In this document: positions 41,768-50,755 of the stretch, piece by piece
Layout of the letters: each line of letters opens with the position of its first letter
Numbering within the stretch: position 1 is the stretch's first letter
Assembly: GCF_001792815.1 (NCBI RefSeq)
Contig: NZ_CP017674.1
Location: 2,728,001-2,792,000, forward strand
Source of the DNA: Microbacterium sp. BH-3-3-3
Lineage (GTDB): Bacteria > Actinomycetota > Actinomycetes > Actinomycetales > Microbacteriaceae
DNA: 64,000 nt
Direction: 5' to 3'
Notes under the pieces: model-generated
Databases searched by the model: none
Seen by the model: only the letters and a program-made list of their open reading frames with translations
Told to the model about the DNA's origin: nothing
Program-made: the position numbers and the translations under genes

Positions 41768-42772
41768 GTGCGTTACGCCCAGAGCGTCGCCGACCTCGTC
41801 GGCAACACCCCCCTCGTCCGTCTGACCCGCGTCACCGAGGGCATCGCCGCCACCGTGCTGGCGAAGATCGAGTACTTCAATCCCGGCGGTTCGGCGAAAG
41901 ACCGCATCGCGGCGAACATCGTCGACGCCGGCGAGCGCGACGGCTCGCTCCGCCCGGGCGGGGTGATCGTCGAACCGACCAGCGGCAACACCGGGGTCGG
42001 CCTGGCACTGGTCGCCCAGCAGCGCGGGTATCGCTGCGTGTTCGTGGTTCCCGACAAGGTCGCCGAAGACAAGCGCGCCGTGCTGCGGGCGTACGGCGCC
42101 GAGGTCGTGGTCACGCCCACGAACGTCGAGCCGGAGGACCCCCGCTCGTACTACAGCGTCTCCGACCGTCTGGTCCGCGAGATCCCGGGCGCCTTCAAGC
42201 CCAACCAGTACGGCAACCCGAACGGCCCGCGCAGCCACTACGAGACCACCGGTCCCGAGATCTGGCGCGACACCGACGGGCAGCTGACCCACTTCGTCGC
42301 CGGAGTCGGCACCGGCGGCACGATCAGCGGGTCGGGTCGGTACCTGCGCGAGGTCGCCGGCGACGGCGTGCGGATCGTCGGGGTCGACCCGGTGGGCTCG
42401 ATCTACTCGGGCGGCGACATCCACGGCTACGACGTCGAGGGGGTCGGCGAGGACTTCTGGCCGACGGCCTTCGACCCCACCCTGGTCGACGCGTACGAGC
42501 GCGTCTCCGACGCCGAGTCGTTCGCGATGACGCGGCGCCTCGCCCGAGAAGAGGGACTTCTCGTCGGCGGCTCCAGCGGCATGGCCGTGGTCGGCGCCCT
42601 CCGCGTCGCGCGCGATCTCCCCGCCGATGCCGTGGTCGTCGTGATCCTCCCCGACCACGGACGCGGGTACCTCAGCAAGATCTTCGACGACGACTGGATG
42701 ATCGAGCGCGGTTACGACGTTGCACCCGTGGCATCCCTTCTTCCGACCCCCACCGAGGAGCACTCCGCATGA
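41768..42772 (+). CDS. Cystathionine beta-synthase-type enzyme without regulatory CBS domains
   Basis: 334 residues, GTG start at 41768. Fold-type-II PLP enzyme: Lys44 in NPGGSAKDRI, SGNTGVGLALVAQQ, VGTGGTISGSGRYL. The EYFNPGGSAKD form and linkage to metB favour cystathionine beta-synthase; a cysteine synthase role is possible. Actinobacterial CBS enzymes usually carry a C-terminal CBS-domain pair (about 450 residues) that is absent here. It forms an operon with metB (ATGA overlap). Confidence 0.82.
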   Translation: MRYAQSVADLVGNTPLVRLTRVTEGIAATVLAKIEYFNPGGSAKDRIAANIVDAGERDGSLRPGGVIVEPTSGNTGVGLALVAQQRGYRCVFVVPDKVAEDKRAVLRAYGAEVVVTPTNVEPEDPRSYYSVSDRLVREIPGAFKPNQYGNPNGPRSHYETTGPEIWRDTDGQLTHFVAGVGTGGTISGSGRYLREVAGDGVRIVGVDPVGSIYSGGDIHGYDVEGVGEDFWPTAFDPTLVDAYERVSDAESFAMTRRLAREEGLLVGGSSGMAVVGALRVARDLPADAVVVVILPDHGRGYLSKIFDDDWMIERGYDVAPVASLLPTPTEEHSA

Positions 42773-43929
42773 GCACCCACGACGCCGCCCGCGGCTTCGA
42801 CAGTCTCGCCGTCCACGCGGGCCAGGCGCCCGACGAGACCACCGGCGCGGTCATCCCGCCCCTCCACGTCTCGACCACTTTCGCCCAGGACGGCATCGGC
42901 GGACTCCGCGGCGGCTACGAATACGGCCGCAGCGGCAACCCCACGCGAACGGCGCTCGAGACGCAGATCGCGGCCCTCGAGGGCGCGACCCGCGCGCTGT
43001 CGTTCGCTTCGGGTCTCGCCGGCGAAGACGCCCTGCTGCGCGCGGCCCTCGTGCCCGGCGACGAGGTGCTGCTCGGCAACGACGTCTACGGCGGCACGTA
43101 CCGACTGCTCGCCCGCGTGCTCGGGCCGTGGGGCGTGAAGCTGCGCGTGGTCGACATGAGCGACCTGGATGCCGTGGCGGCGGCGATCGAGGAACGCGCG
43201 CCCCGCATGGTCTGGGTCGAGACCCCCAGCAACCCGATGCTGCGCATCACCGACATCGCGGGTCTCGCCCGCCTCGGCCACGCGGCCGGCGCGATCGTCG
43301 TCGTCGACAACACCTTCGCCTCGCCCGCGCTGCAGCGCCCGCTCTCGCTCGGCGCCGACGTCGTGGTGCACTCCGCGACCAAGTACCTCGGCGGGCACAG
43401 CGACGTCGTGGGCGGGGCCCTCGCCTTCGCCGATGCCGCCCTGGCCGAGAAGGTGCAGTTCCTGCAGTTCGCCGCCGGCGCGGTCTCGGGCCCGTTCGAC
43501 GCGTACCTGACCACCCGCGGCATCAAGACCCTCGCCGTGCGTATGCAGCGTCACAGCTCCAACGCGCAGGCGGTGGCCGAGCACCTCGCCGGCCACGACC
43601 GCGTCGCGAAGGTGTACTACCCCGGACTCCCGTCGCACCCCGGGCACGAGCTCGCGGCGCGGCAGATGAGCGGCTTCGGGGGCATCGTGTCACTGGCACT
43701 GGCCGACGGTGCGGCTGCTCGCCGCTTCGCCGAGTCCACGCGTCTGTTCACGCTCGCGGAGTCGCTGGGCGGGGTCGAGTCGCTGGTGAACTACCCGGAT
43801 GCCATGACCCACGCCTCGGTGCGCGGAACCGAACTCGCCGTGCCCGACACGATCGTGCGGTTGTCGGTCGGCATCGAGTCGGTCGAGGACCTCGTGGCCG
43901 ACGTGGATCGAGCGCTCGCCGCGCTCTGA
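42769..43929 (+). CDS. metB: Cystathionine gamma-synthase/lyase
   Basis: 386 residues. Cys/Met-metabolism PLP enzyme: YEYGRSGNPTRTALE, PLP Lys205 in HSATKYLGGHSD, ETPSNPMLRITDIA. Couples with the upstream CBS-type enzyme to interconvert cysteine and homocysteine; the direction (synthase or lyase) cannot be told. ATG 42769 overlaps the CBS stop. Confidence 0.85.
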   Translation: MSTHDAARGFDSLAVHAGQAPDETTGAVIPPLHVSTTFAQDGIGGLRGGYEYGRSGNPTRTALETQIAALEGATRALSFASGLAGEDALLRAALVPGDEVLLGNDVYGGTYRLLARVLGPWGVKLRVVDMSDLDAVAAAIEERAPRMVWVETPSNPMLRITDIAGLARLGHAAGAIVVVDNTFASPALQRPLSLGADVVVHSATKYLGGHSDVVGGALAFADAALAEKVQFLQFAAGAVSGPFDAYLTTRGIKTLAVRMQRHSSNAQAVAEHLAGHDRVAKVYYPGLPSHPGHELAARQMSGFGGIVSLALADGAAARRFAESTRLFTLAESLGGVESLVNYPDAMTHASVRGTELAVPDTIVRLSVGIESVEDLVADVDRALAAL

Positions 43930-44008
43930 CCCCCGTGCGCCGCGTGAGGCGCCGATGTACGTCGTCGAAGCGACGGACATCGGCACCTCACGCCGGTGGG
44001 TGGCGGGC

Positions 44009-44644
44009 TCAGCGCTCGGCGCGGGCCAGGTTCTGCGTCAGCTCTTCGGCGTTCTGTCGCACGACGTACGCCGGCTGGTCGCGCTCGACGCGCCAGCTCT
44101 CGCTGAGCGGTCCGACGTTGACGGTGTCGAAGCCGAACTCGTCGTAGATGCGGGTCACGAGCGCGACCGCCTCGTCGGAGTCACCCGAGGTGGCGAGGGC
44201 GCGGCGCCCCTCGGTGCCGGCGGGGGAGCCGTCGGTGAGGATGTCGGCCGCGCGGATGTGGTTGAACGCCTTCACGACGGTCGACTGGGGAAGGTGCTCC
44301 TGAAGCATCTGCGAGGTCGTCGTCTGCTTGTCGTCGAGAGCCGCGATGTGGCCGTCGCGCTCGAAGTAGTAGTTGTTGGTGTCGAGCACGGTCTTGCCGG
44401 CCAGGGGAGCGACGGGCACGTCGGTGTACGCCTTCAGCGGGACGGTCACCACGACGATGTCGCCGGCTTCGGCCGCTTCCTGGGCGGTCGCGGCGCGCGC
44501 GCGGTCGCCAACGGCGGCGACGAGGTCGGTGAGGGTCTCGGGACCGCGCGAGTTGGCGATGACGACGTCGTAGCCGTTCTTCGCGAACCCCTTCGCGAGG
44601 GCCGAGCCGATGTGTCCTGCTCCGATGATTCCTACTGTTGTCAT
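44009..44644 (-). CDS. NADPH-dependent F420 reductase-like Rossmann protein
   Basis: 211 residues from ATG 44644. Cofactor motif VGIIGAGHIGSALAKGFAKN, IVVVTVPLKAY, KTVLDTNNYYFERDGHIAAL and VKAFNHIRAADI, the pattern of NPD/F420 reductase-like proteins often fused or linked to oxidoreductases. Reduction of NADP with F420 or other flavin is the family role; this member's substrate is unproven. Confidence 0.8.
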   Translation of the reverse strand: MTTVGIIGAGHIGSALAKGFAKNGYDVVIANSRGPETLTDLVAAVGDRARAATAQEAAEAGDIVVVTVPLKAYTDVPVAPLAGKTVLDTNNYYFERDGHIAALDDKQTTTSQMLQEHLPQSTVVKAFNHIRAADILTDGSPAGTEGRRALATSGDSDEAVALVTRIYDEFGFDTVNVGPLSESWRVERDQPAYVVRQNAEELTQNLARAER

Positions 44645-44853
44645 GCTGACCGGCAACTGCTCGAGCGCCGCACGCATTCCCGGGCGACGGTCGCCTGACC
44701 ATCAGCGGACTAAATAATTAGCAGCTCTAGATATCCGTGTCAACGGGTCCGCGTGCCGACATCAGGCCCAATAACGTCCTTCTTGTCGCACCCTCGCGAA
44801 TGAGGTCGCCGGCCGGTGTTCGGGTCACCGTCCTGCTGGACCTGCGAGGGCGA

Positions 44854-44900
44854 CGGCCCCCGGTGGACGCGGCTTCGGACCACCGGGGGCCGCTTTCTTT
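44854..44900 (+). terminator. Strong hairpin terminator, possible attenuator before the TauE gene
   Basis: Perfect 13-bp stem CGGCCCCCGGTGG/CCACCGGGGGCCG followed by CTTTCTTT, on the rightward strand. No annotated gene lies upstream on this strand from 44645, but an open frame from GTG 44737 (starting MSTGPRADIRPNNVLLV) runs into it, and the TauE gene begins 96 bp later. It may end a small RNA or act as a transcription attenuator. Otherwise 44645-44995 holds only an AT-rich promoter-like patch near 44708-44735. Confidence 0.6.
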
Positions 44901-44995
44901 CCCGGTGACGGTCGTCGGAGTCCTGACCACGAGGTGGAAGACTGGTGCGTCGGCGAGGGTCCCCTCTCTCCCGTCCCGTTCGAGGAGCCGCATCC

Positions 44996-45793
44996 GTGAC
45001 CACCGCCACGCGCCCACCGCACACCGCCCGTTTCTTCGCCGTGTGCATCGGGGTCGGTCTTCTCGCGGGCCTCATGTCGGGCCTGTTCGGTGTCGGCGGC
45101 GGCACGGTCATCGTGCCCCTGCTCGTGCTGCTGCTCGGCTTCGACCAACGCCTCGCCGCCGGCACCTCCCTCGCGGCGATCGTGCCGACCGCCTCGGTCG
45201 GCGTGATCACCTACGCGGTCGACGGGCACGTCGCGTGGCTGCCGGCGCTGATCCTCGCCGCGGGCGCCGTGGTCGGTGCGCAGATCGGCACGTGGCTCCT
45301 GCCGAAGCTGTCGCAGACGGCCCTGCGATGGTCGTTCGTGGTGTTCCTCCTCGCCGTGATCGTCAGCCTGTACTTCGTCATCCCCTCGCGCGACGCCGAG
45401 CTGGTGCTCACCTGGGTCACCGGGCCCGGACTCGTCGTCCTGGGTGTGGTCACCGGCATCCTGGCCGGACTGCTCGGGGTGGGGGGCGGCATCATCGTCG
45501 TCCCCGCGCTGCTGCTGCTGTTCGGCACGAGCGACTTGATCGCGAAGGGCACCTCGCTGCTCATGATGATCCCGACCGCGATCTCGGGCACCGTCGGCAA
45601 CCTGCGCCGTCGCAACGTCGATCTCGTCGCCGCCGTGTGCGTCGGTGCCGCCGCGTGCGCGACGACCGCCGTGGGGGCGCAGATCGCGAAGGCCGTCGAC
45701 CCCTTCGTCGCCAACGTGCTGTTCTCGATCTTCCTCGTCTTCATCGCCTCGCAGATCGCGGTCAAGGCCGTGCGCGGGCGTCACCAGCGCTGA
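44996..45793 (+). CDS. TauE/SafE-family membrane permease
   Basis: 265 residues from GTG 44996 after CGAGGAG. Two homologous halves, each opening with a glycine-rich repeat (GLMSGLFGVGGGTVIVPLL and GILAGLLGVGGGIIVVPAL), and eight or so membrane segments. The family exports sulfite or sulfoacetate or related anions. It follows the cysteine/methionine genes by about 1 kb, consistent with sulfur metabolism but not proof. Confidence 0.85.
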   Translation: MTTATRPPHTARFFAVCIGVGLLAGLMSGLFGVGGGTVIVPLLVLLLGFDQRLAAGTSLAAIVPTASVGVITYAVDGHVAWLPALILAAGAVVGAQIGTWLLPKLSQTALRWSFVVFLLAVIVSLYFVIPSRDAELVLTWVTGPGLVVLGVVTGILAGLLGVGGGIIVVPALLLLFGTSDLIAKGTSLLMMIPTAISGTVGNLRRRNVDLVAAVCVGAAACATTAVGAQIAKAVDPFVANVLFSIFLVFIASQIAVKAVRGRHQR

Positions 45794-45860
45794 CCTCGAT
45801 CGACCGCTCCGAGCGGGACGTTCGCCGAGCGCGGCCGACGCCCCGCCGTAGACTTGCCCC

Positions 45861-46310
45861 GTGCCCGTGAACCCCGAACTCGTCGGTCGAGCCTTCGCGC
45901 CGACCGCTCCCTATCTGGTCGGCCGTGAGAAGGTGCGCGAGTTCGCGCGTGCCGTTTTCGCCGACGCCCCGCAGCACTCCGACCCCGACGCCGCGCGCGC
46001 GCTCGGCTACGCCGACGTGGTCGCGCCGCCGACGTTCGCGATGGTCGTGCAGGACCTCACTCTCCAGCAGCTGCTCGGCGACCCCGACTCCGGCATCGAG
46101 CTGTCGCGCCTCGTGCACGCGGAACAGCGATTCCGCTACACGCGCCCGATCGTCGCGGGCGACGAGCTCGTCGCGACGCTGTCGGTCACCGGCATCCGTT
46201 CGATGGGGGGCAACGCCATGATCACCAGCGAGGCCGAGATCGTGGATGCCGCGGGCGCTCACGTGGTGACCACGACCAGCATCCTTCTCGCCGGGGAGGC
46301 CGGAGCATGA
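45861..46310 (+). CDS. HadA-like (3R)-hydroxyacyl dehydratase subunit (MaoC N-terminal type)
   Basis: 149 residues from GTG 45861. N-terminal hotdog of the FAS1-like/HadA kind: VGREKVREFARAVF, DVVAPPTFAMVVQDL, RLVHAEQRFRYTRPIVAGDE. It lacks the catalytic Asp/His and pairs with the next gene as a heterodimer. In mycobacteria HadAB dehydrates long acyl-ACP; in Microbacteriaceae, which lack mycolates, the role is open. Operon with hadB-like and murB, a conserved actinobacterial order. Confidence 0.82.
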   Translation: MPVNPELVGRAFAPTAPYLVGREKVREFARAVFADAPQHSDPDAARALGYADVVAPPTFAMVVQDLTLQQLLGDPDSGIELSRLVHAEQRFRYTRPIVAGDELVATLSVTGIRSMGGNAMITSEAEIVDAAGAHVVTTTSILLAGEAGA

Positions 46311-46711
46311 GCGGCTTCACCGTCGGCGAGGTCATCGCCGAACGCTCGGTCCACCTCACGCGCGAGTCGCTCGTGCGCTACGCGGGGGCGTCGGGCGACT
46401 TCAACCCCATCCACTACCGAGACGATGTCGCCACCGCCGTCGGGCTCCCGGGCGTGCTCGCGCACGGCATGCTCACGATGGGGATCGCCGTCGGCACGCT
46501 CGCCGAGGCTCTGGGCGACAGCGGACGCATCGCCGACTACGGCGTGCGCTTCACGCGTCCCGTCGTCGTCGACCCCGAGACCGGCGCCGACCTGCACATC
46601 AGCGCCAAGGTGGGCGCCGTCGACGACGAGATCGCCCGCATCGACCTCACCGTGACGTTCGCCGAGACCACCGTGCTCGGCAAGGCGCAGGTGCGGGTGC
46701 GGGTGTCCTGA
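46307..46711 (+). CDS. HadB-like (3R)-hydroxyacyl dehydratase subunit, catalytic
   Basis: 134 residues, ATGA overlap with the previous gene. Hydratase-2 motif YAGASGDFNPIHYRDDVA followed by GLPGVLAHGMLTMG carries the catalytic Asp and His. Forms the working dehydratase with the preceding subunit. Confidence 0.85.
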   Translation: MSGFTVGEVIAERSVHLTRESLVRYAGASGDFNPIHYRDDVATAVGLPGVLAHGMLTMGIAVGTLAEALGDSGRIADYGVRFTRPVVVDPETGADLHISAKVGAVDDEIARIDLTVTFAETTVLGKAQVRVRVS

Positions 46712-47847
46712 TGCCCGACGTCGTTCCGATCCCCCTGTCGCAGCTCACGACGCTGCGCACCGGCGGTGCCCCCGCCCGCATGATCGAGGCGACCACCGCA
46801 GAAGAGCTCATCGCCAGCCTGCGTGCGGTGTGGGCCGATCGTGAGGCGTGGTTCGTGATCGGCGGCGGGTCGAACCTGTTCGTCGGCGACGACGCGTTCG
46901 AGGGCACCGTCATCCGCGTGCGCACCACCGGCGTCGAGGAGCTCCCCGGTTCGGGTCCCGACACGGTGCGCGTGCGCGTGCAGGCGGGCCATGACTGGGA
47001 CGCGCTGGTCGCCGAGACCGTGGAGCGGGGTCTCGCGGGCATCGAGGCGATGTCGGGCATCCCCGGCACGGTCGGTGCCGCCCCCGTGCAGAACATCGGT
47101 GCCTACGGTCAGGAGATCGTGCAGACCCTCGTCGAGGTCGAGCTGATCGACGAGGCGACGGGTGAGGTGTCGGTCGTTCCCGCGTCCGAGCTGGAGCTCG
47201 GGTTCCGCACCTCGGTGCTGAAGCAGCACTACGGCTCGGTGCCGGATCGTTCCGCGGTGATCCTGTCGGTCACCCTCGAGCTCGAGCGCGTCGGCGACGG
47301 TGAGCGACCGATCACCGGCGAGCAGTTGCGCAACGCCCTGGGGCTCGAGGAGCGCGACGCGGTGTCGTTGCGCTGGATCCGCGATCACGTGCTCGCGACC
47401 CGTGCCCGCAAGGGCATGGTGCTCGACGCCGAAGACCCCGACACCTGGAGCGCGGGCTCGTTCTTCCAGAACGCGATCGTGTCGCAGTCCTTCGCGCGGG
47501 CCCTCCCCGCGGCGTGCCCCCGGTGGCCGATGACCCCGGTGCTCGACCCGGTGACCGTGATCCCGCTCGCCGCGTTCGACGGCATCCTGCCCCCGCCGCC
47601 CGTGGAGCGGCACGAGGTCAAGGTGAGCGCCGCGTGGCTGATCGAGAACGCAGGTCTCGGCCGCGGCTTCCGCTTCCCGCGCTCGCGCGCCGGGCTGTCG
47701 ACCAAGCACACCCTGGCGCTCACGAACCGCGGCGAGGCGACGGCCGCCGAGATCGCGGAGCTCGCCCGTTTCGTGCAGGGCCGCGTGCAGTCCGAGTTCG
47801 GACTGCTGCTGCAGCCCGAGCCGGTGCTGGTGAACGTCGAGCTGTAG
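46711..47847 (+). CDS. murB: UDP-N-acetylenolpyruvoylglucosamine reductase MurB
   Basis: 378 residues. ATG 46711 uses the last base of the preceding stop (TGATG). FAD-binding TTLRTGGAPARMIEATT and WFVIGGGSNLFVGDDAFEG; IPGTVGAAPVQNIGAYGQE; the catalytic Ser in AGSFFQNAIVS; C-terminal SAAWLIENAGLGRGFR. Reduces the enolpyruvyl group to give UDP-MurNAc for peptidoglycan. Longer than the E. coli form by about 35 residues. Confidence 0.93.
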   Translation: MPDVVPIPLSQLTTLRTGGAPARMIEATTAEELIASLRAVWADREAWFVIGGGSNLFVGDDAFEGTVIRVRTTGVEELPGSGPDTVRVRVQAGHDWDALVAETVERGLAGIEAMSGIPGTVGAAPVQNIGAYGQEIVQTLVEVELIDEATGEVSVVPASELELGFRTSVLKQHYGSVPDRSAVILSVTLELERVGDGERPITGEQLRNALGLEERDAVSLRWIRDHVLATRARKGMVLDAEDPDTWSAGSFFQNAIVSQSFARALPAACPRWPMTPVLDPVTVIPLAAFDGILPPPPVERHEVKVSAAWLIENAGLGRGFRFPRSRAGLSTKHTLALTNRGEATAAEIAELARFVQGRVQSEFGLLLQPEPVLVNVEL

Positions 47848-47887
47848 CCGGCTCGGTGGCGCGAGGTCGGTATCGGCTGGCCCCGGG

Positions 47888-47974
47888 GTGAGTGACGGAG
47901 GGAGGAGCGGGGACGAGGGGAGGACGGATCGCGCGGTGCGATCCTCCGCCGGTCCCTGCTCCTCCGCTCGTCAC
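47888..47974. terminator. Long imperfect hairpin between murB and the aminotransferase gene
   Basis: About 87 bp folds on itself: GGAGGAGCGGGGAC pairs with GTCCCTGCTCCTCC (one mismatch) and the tip is GGATCGC-GCGGT-GCGATCC. It sits between two convergent genes and probably stops both transcripts; its length is unusual for a terminator. Confidence 0.65.
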
Positions 47975-47993
47975 GCCCGACGGCGCGCGGACG

Positions 47994-49193
47994 TCAGGAG
48001 AACAGGCGCTGGAGGCGCTGGACGCCCTCGAGCAGCTGCTCGTCGCCGAGCGCGTACGACAGGCGCAGGTAGCCGCTGGGGCCGAAGGCCTCGCCGGGCA
48101 CCACGGCCACCTCGGCCTGCTCGAGGATGAGGTCGGCCAGCTCGAGCGAGGTGGTCGGGGTGACCCCGCCCCACTCGCGGTTCAGCAGTCCCTGCACGTC
48201 GGGGTAGACGTAGAACGCGCCGAGCGGGTTGGGCACCTCGACGCCGTCGATCTTCGACAGCTCCGACACGATCAGCCGACGACGACGGTCGAACGCCGCG
48301 CGGAACTGCTCGACCTCGTCCTGAGGACCGTTGAGGGCCGCGGCGGCCGCGCGCTGGGCGACGTTGTTGACGTTGCTCGACAGGTGCGACTGCAGGTTGG
48401 CGGCGAGCTTGATGGCATCGGCCGGTCCGACCATCCAGCCCACGCGCCACCCGGTCATGGCGTAGGTCTTGGCGACGCCGTTGAGCAGGATCGTCTGCTC
48501 GGCGAGCTCGGGCACGGCCTCGACGATCGAGACCGCGCGGACGCCCTCGTACGTGAGGTTCTGGTAGATCTCGTCGGTGATCACCCAGATGCCGTGCTCG
48601 AGAGCCCAGCGGCCGATCTCGGCGGTCTCTTCGGGCGTGTAGACCGAACCGGTCGGGTTCGACGGCGACACGAAGACGAGCACCGTCGTCTTGTCGGTGC
48701 GGGCGGCCTCGAGCTGGGCGACCGTGACCTTGTAGTCCTGGTCGGCTCCGGCGAACACCTCGACGGGCGTGCCGTCGGCCAGCGCGATGGCCTCGGGGTA
48801 CGTGGTCCAGTACGGCGCGGGCAGCAGCACCTCGTCGCCGGGGTTCACCACGGTCTGAAACGCCTGGTACACGGCCTGCTTGCCGCCGTTGGTCACGACG
48901 ACCTGCGTGGGGGCGACCTGCAGCCCCGAGTCGCGCAGCGTCTTGGCCGCGATGGCCTCGCGCAGCACCGGGAGCCCGGCGGCGGGGGTGTAGCGGTAGT
49001 TCGCGGGGTTCTGCAGCGCCTCGGCCGCGGCATCGACGATGAACGAGGGGGTGGCGAAGTCGGGCTCGCCCGCGGCATACGAGATGACCGGTCGGCCGGC
49101 GGCCTGGAGGGCCTTGGCCTTCGCGTCGACCTTGAGGGTCGCGGACTCGGCGATGGCGGACAGCTTGCGAGAGAGCGGGGCGCGGGAAGTCAC
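47994..49193 (-). CDS. Pyridoxal phosphate-dependent aminotransferase (aspartate type)
   Basis: 399 residues, class I fold: [15 protein letters not shown] at the start, [16 protein letters not shown] Lys242 in [25 protein letters not shown]. Closest in pattern to bacterial subgroup Ib aspartate/prephenate aminotransferases. GTG start at 49193. Convergent with murB. Confidence 0.87.
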   Translation of the reverse strand: MTSRAPLSRKLSAIAESATLKVDAKAKALQAAGRPVISYAAGEPDFATPSFIVDAAAEALQNPANYRYTPAAGLPVLREAIAAKTLRDSGLQVAPTQVVVTNGGKQAVYQAFQTVVNPGDEVLLPAPYWTTYPEAIALADGTPVEVFAGADQDYKVTVAQLEAARTDKTTVLVFVSPSNPTGSVYTPEETAEIGRWALEHGIWVITDEIYQNLTYEGVRAVSIVEAVPELAEQTILLNGVAKTYAMTGWRVGWMVGPADAIKLAANLQSHLSSNVNNVAQRAAAAALNGPQDEVEQFRAAFDRRRRLIVSELSKIDGVEVPNPLGAFYVYPDVQGLLNREWGGVTPTTSLELADLILEQAEVAVVPGEAFGPSGYLRLSYALGDEQLLEGVQRLQRLFS

Positions 49194-49372
49194 GGTCCGA
49201 GCCTACTGTTCGCGCCCGCGCCCGACGAGAGGTGTGACGGCCCGCGAAGGTCGTCTCCGCCGGGAGCGGGGCCGCATCGCCGGAGTCCGGATGCCGAGCC
49301 GCCGACGCCCGCGCACAGGCCGACCCCGCGCACGGTCCGGCGCGGGTGCGCGCGTGGGCTAGCGTGGCGGGC

Positions 49373-50668
49373 GTGACAGCAGAACCCCTGGCGCCCCCGC
49401 GTATCCACCGTCGCGCGATCGGGGCCCTGCTGAAGCTGGGCCTGGCCAGCCTCATCGTCGGCGTCGCCACCGGTCTCGCCGTGCTCCTTCTCGTGTGGAT
49501 CGTGCACACGATCGAGCACCTCGTCTGGGGCCACGAAGAGGGACCGTTCCTCGACGGTCTGGCGATGCCCGCCGTGTGGTGGCTGCCGATCGTCACGGTC
49601 GGCGGGGCCGGGGTCGTGGCGGCGCTCGGGTGGTACCTGCTCCGTCGCTTCGGACGCCGGCTCGCCACCGTCGAGCAGGGCGTCGACGGCGCGCACATGC
49701 CGTGGTGGGAAACGCTCGCCGACACGGTCATCCAGGTGACCTCGGTGGCCCTGGGCGCCTCGATCGGCAAAGAGGTCGCCCCCCGTGAGCTCTCGGCGAT
49801 GGCGGGCTCGAAGGTGGTCCGCTGGTTCGGTCTCGATGCCCGGTGGGCCCGTATCCTCATCGCCGCCGCCGCCGGTGCGGGCCTCGCCGCCGTCTACAAC
49901 GTGCCGCTGGCGGGGGCGCTGTTCACGCTCGAGATCCTGCTCGCGCAGTTCAGCGTCGGAGCGGCGGTCGTCGCCCTGTCGGTCAGTGCGATCGCGACCT
50001 TCGTGGCTCGTCCGCTCGTGGGCGACGAGTCGCTTTACCACGTGGCATCCGTCGAAGTGAACCCCTCGCTCGTGGTCGCGGCCCTGCTCATCGGCCCGCT
50101 GATGGGGTGGGGGGCGACGAGCTTCGCGACGGTCACGAAGAAGCTCGCGCGCTTCCGTCCCACCGGCTGGAAGCTGCTGGTCGTCCTGCCCCTGACCTTC
50201 GCCGCGGTCGGCGCGGTGGGGGCGTTCTTCCCGCTGATCCTCGGTAACGGTCGCGCGCTCGCCACGGCGGGGTTCGACCTGTCGCAGCCCGCGCTGATCC
50301 TGCTGCTGCTCGCTCTGCTCAAGTACGTCGCCACGACCGTGTCGCTCGGCTCGGGCGCGATCGGCGGCACCCTTCAGCCCTCCGTGGCGATCGGGGCGGC
50401 GCTGGGGGCCGCGGCCGCGGCCGGGTGGGCGTTCGTCTGGCCCGGAGCCGACGGCACGGCGCTGGCGATCGTCGCGGCGGCGGCGTTCCTGGCATCCAAC
50501 ATGCGCGCCCCCTTCACCGCGATCGCGCTGGTGATCGAGTTCACCGACACGGGTTTCACCCTGCTGCTGCCGATCTTCCTCGCGGTCGCGGGGTCGCTCG
50601 CCGCGTCGCGCCTGTCGTCGCGGGCGGGGCTGCGCCGCTTCGCGCCGATCGACCCGGCGCGTCCCTGA
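49373..50668 (+). CDS. CLC-family chloride channel/antiporter-like protein
   Basis: 431 residues from GTG 49373. About 10-12 membrane helices with GASIGKEVAPRELSAMAGS in place of the canonical GREGP, AAVYNVPLAGALFTLE, and GGTLQPSVAIGAALGA (GxFxP-type region). The usual GSGIP selectivity motif near the N-terminus is absent, so ion choice is uncertain. No C-terminal CBS domains. Function inferred as chloride or fluoride transport. Confidence 0.8.
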   Translation: MTAEPLAPPRIHRRAIGALLKLGLASLIVGVATGLAVLLLVWIVHTIEHLVWGHEEGPFLDGLAMPAVWWLPIVTVGGAGVVAALGWYLLRRFGRRLATVEQGVDGAHMPWWETLADTVIQVTSVALGASIGKEVAPRELSAMAGSKVVRWFGLDARWARILIAAAAGAGLAAVYNVPLAGALFTLEILLAQFSVGAAVVALSVSAIATFVARPLVGDESLYHVASVEVNPSLVVAALLIGPLMGWGATSFATVTKKLARFRPTGWKLLVVLPLTFAAVGAVGAFFPLILGNGRALATAGFDLSQPALILLLLALLKYVATTVSLGSGAIGGTLQPSVAIGAALGAAAAAGWAFVWPGADGTALAIVAAAAFLASNMRAPFTAIALVIEFTDTGFTLLLPIFLAVAGSLAASRLSSRAGLRRFAPIDPARP

Positions 50669-50755
50669 ACCCGCGCGTCGCGCCGCGTCCGTCTCCACCG
50701 GTGCACGGCGATGCGCCCCTCCCGCGTGGGCGGAAGGGGCGCATGAACCCGGGCG

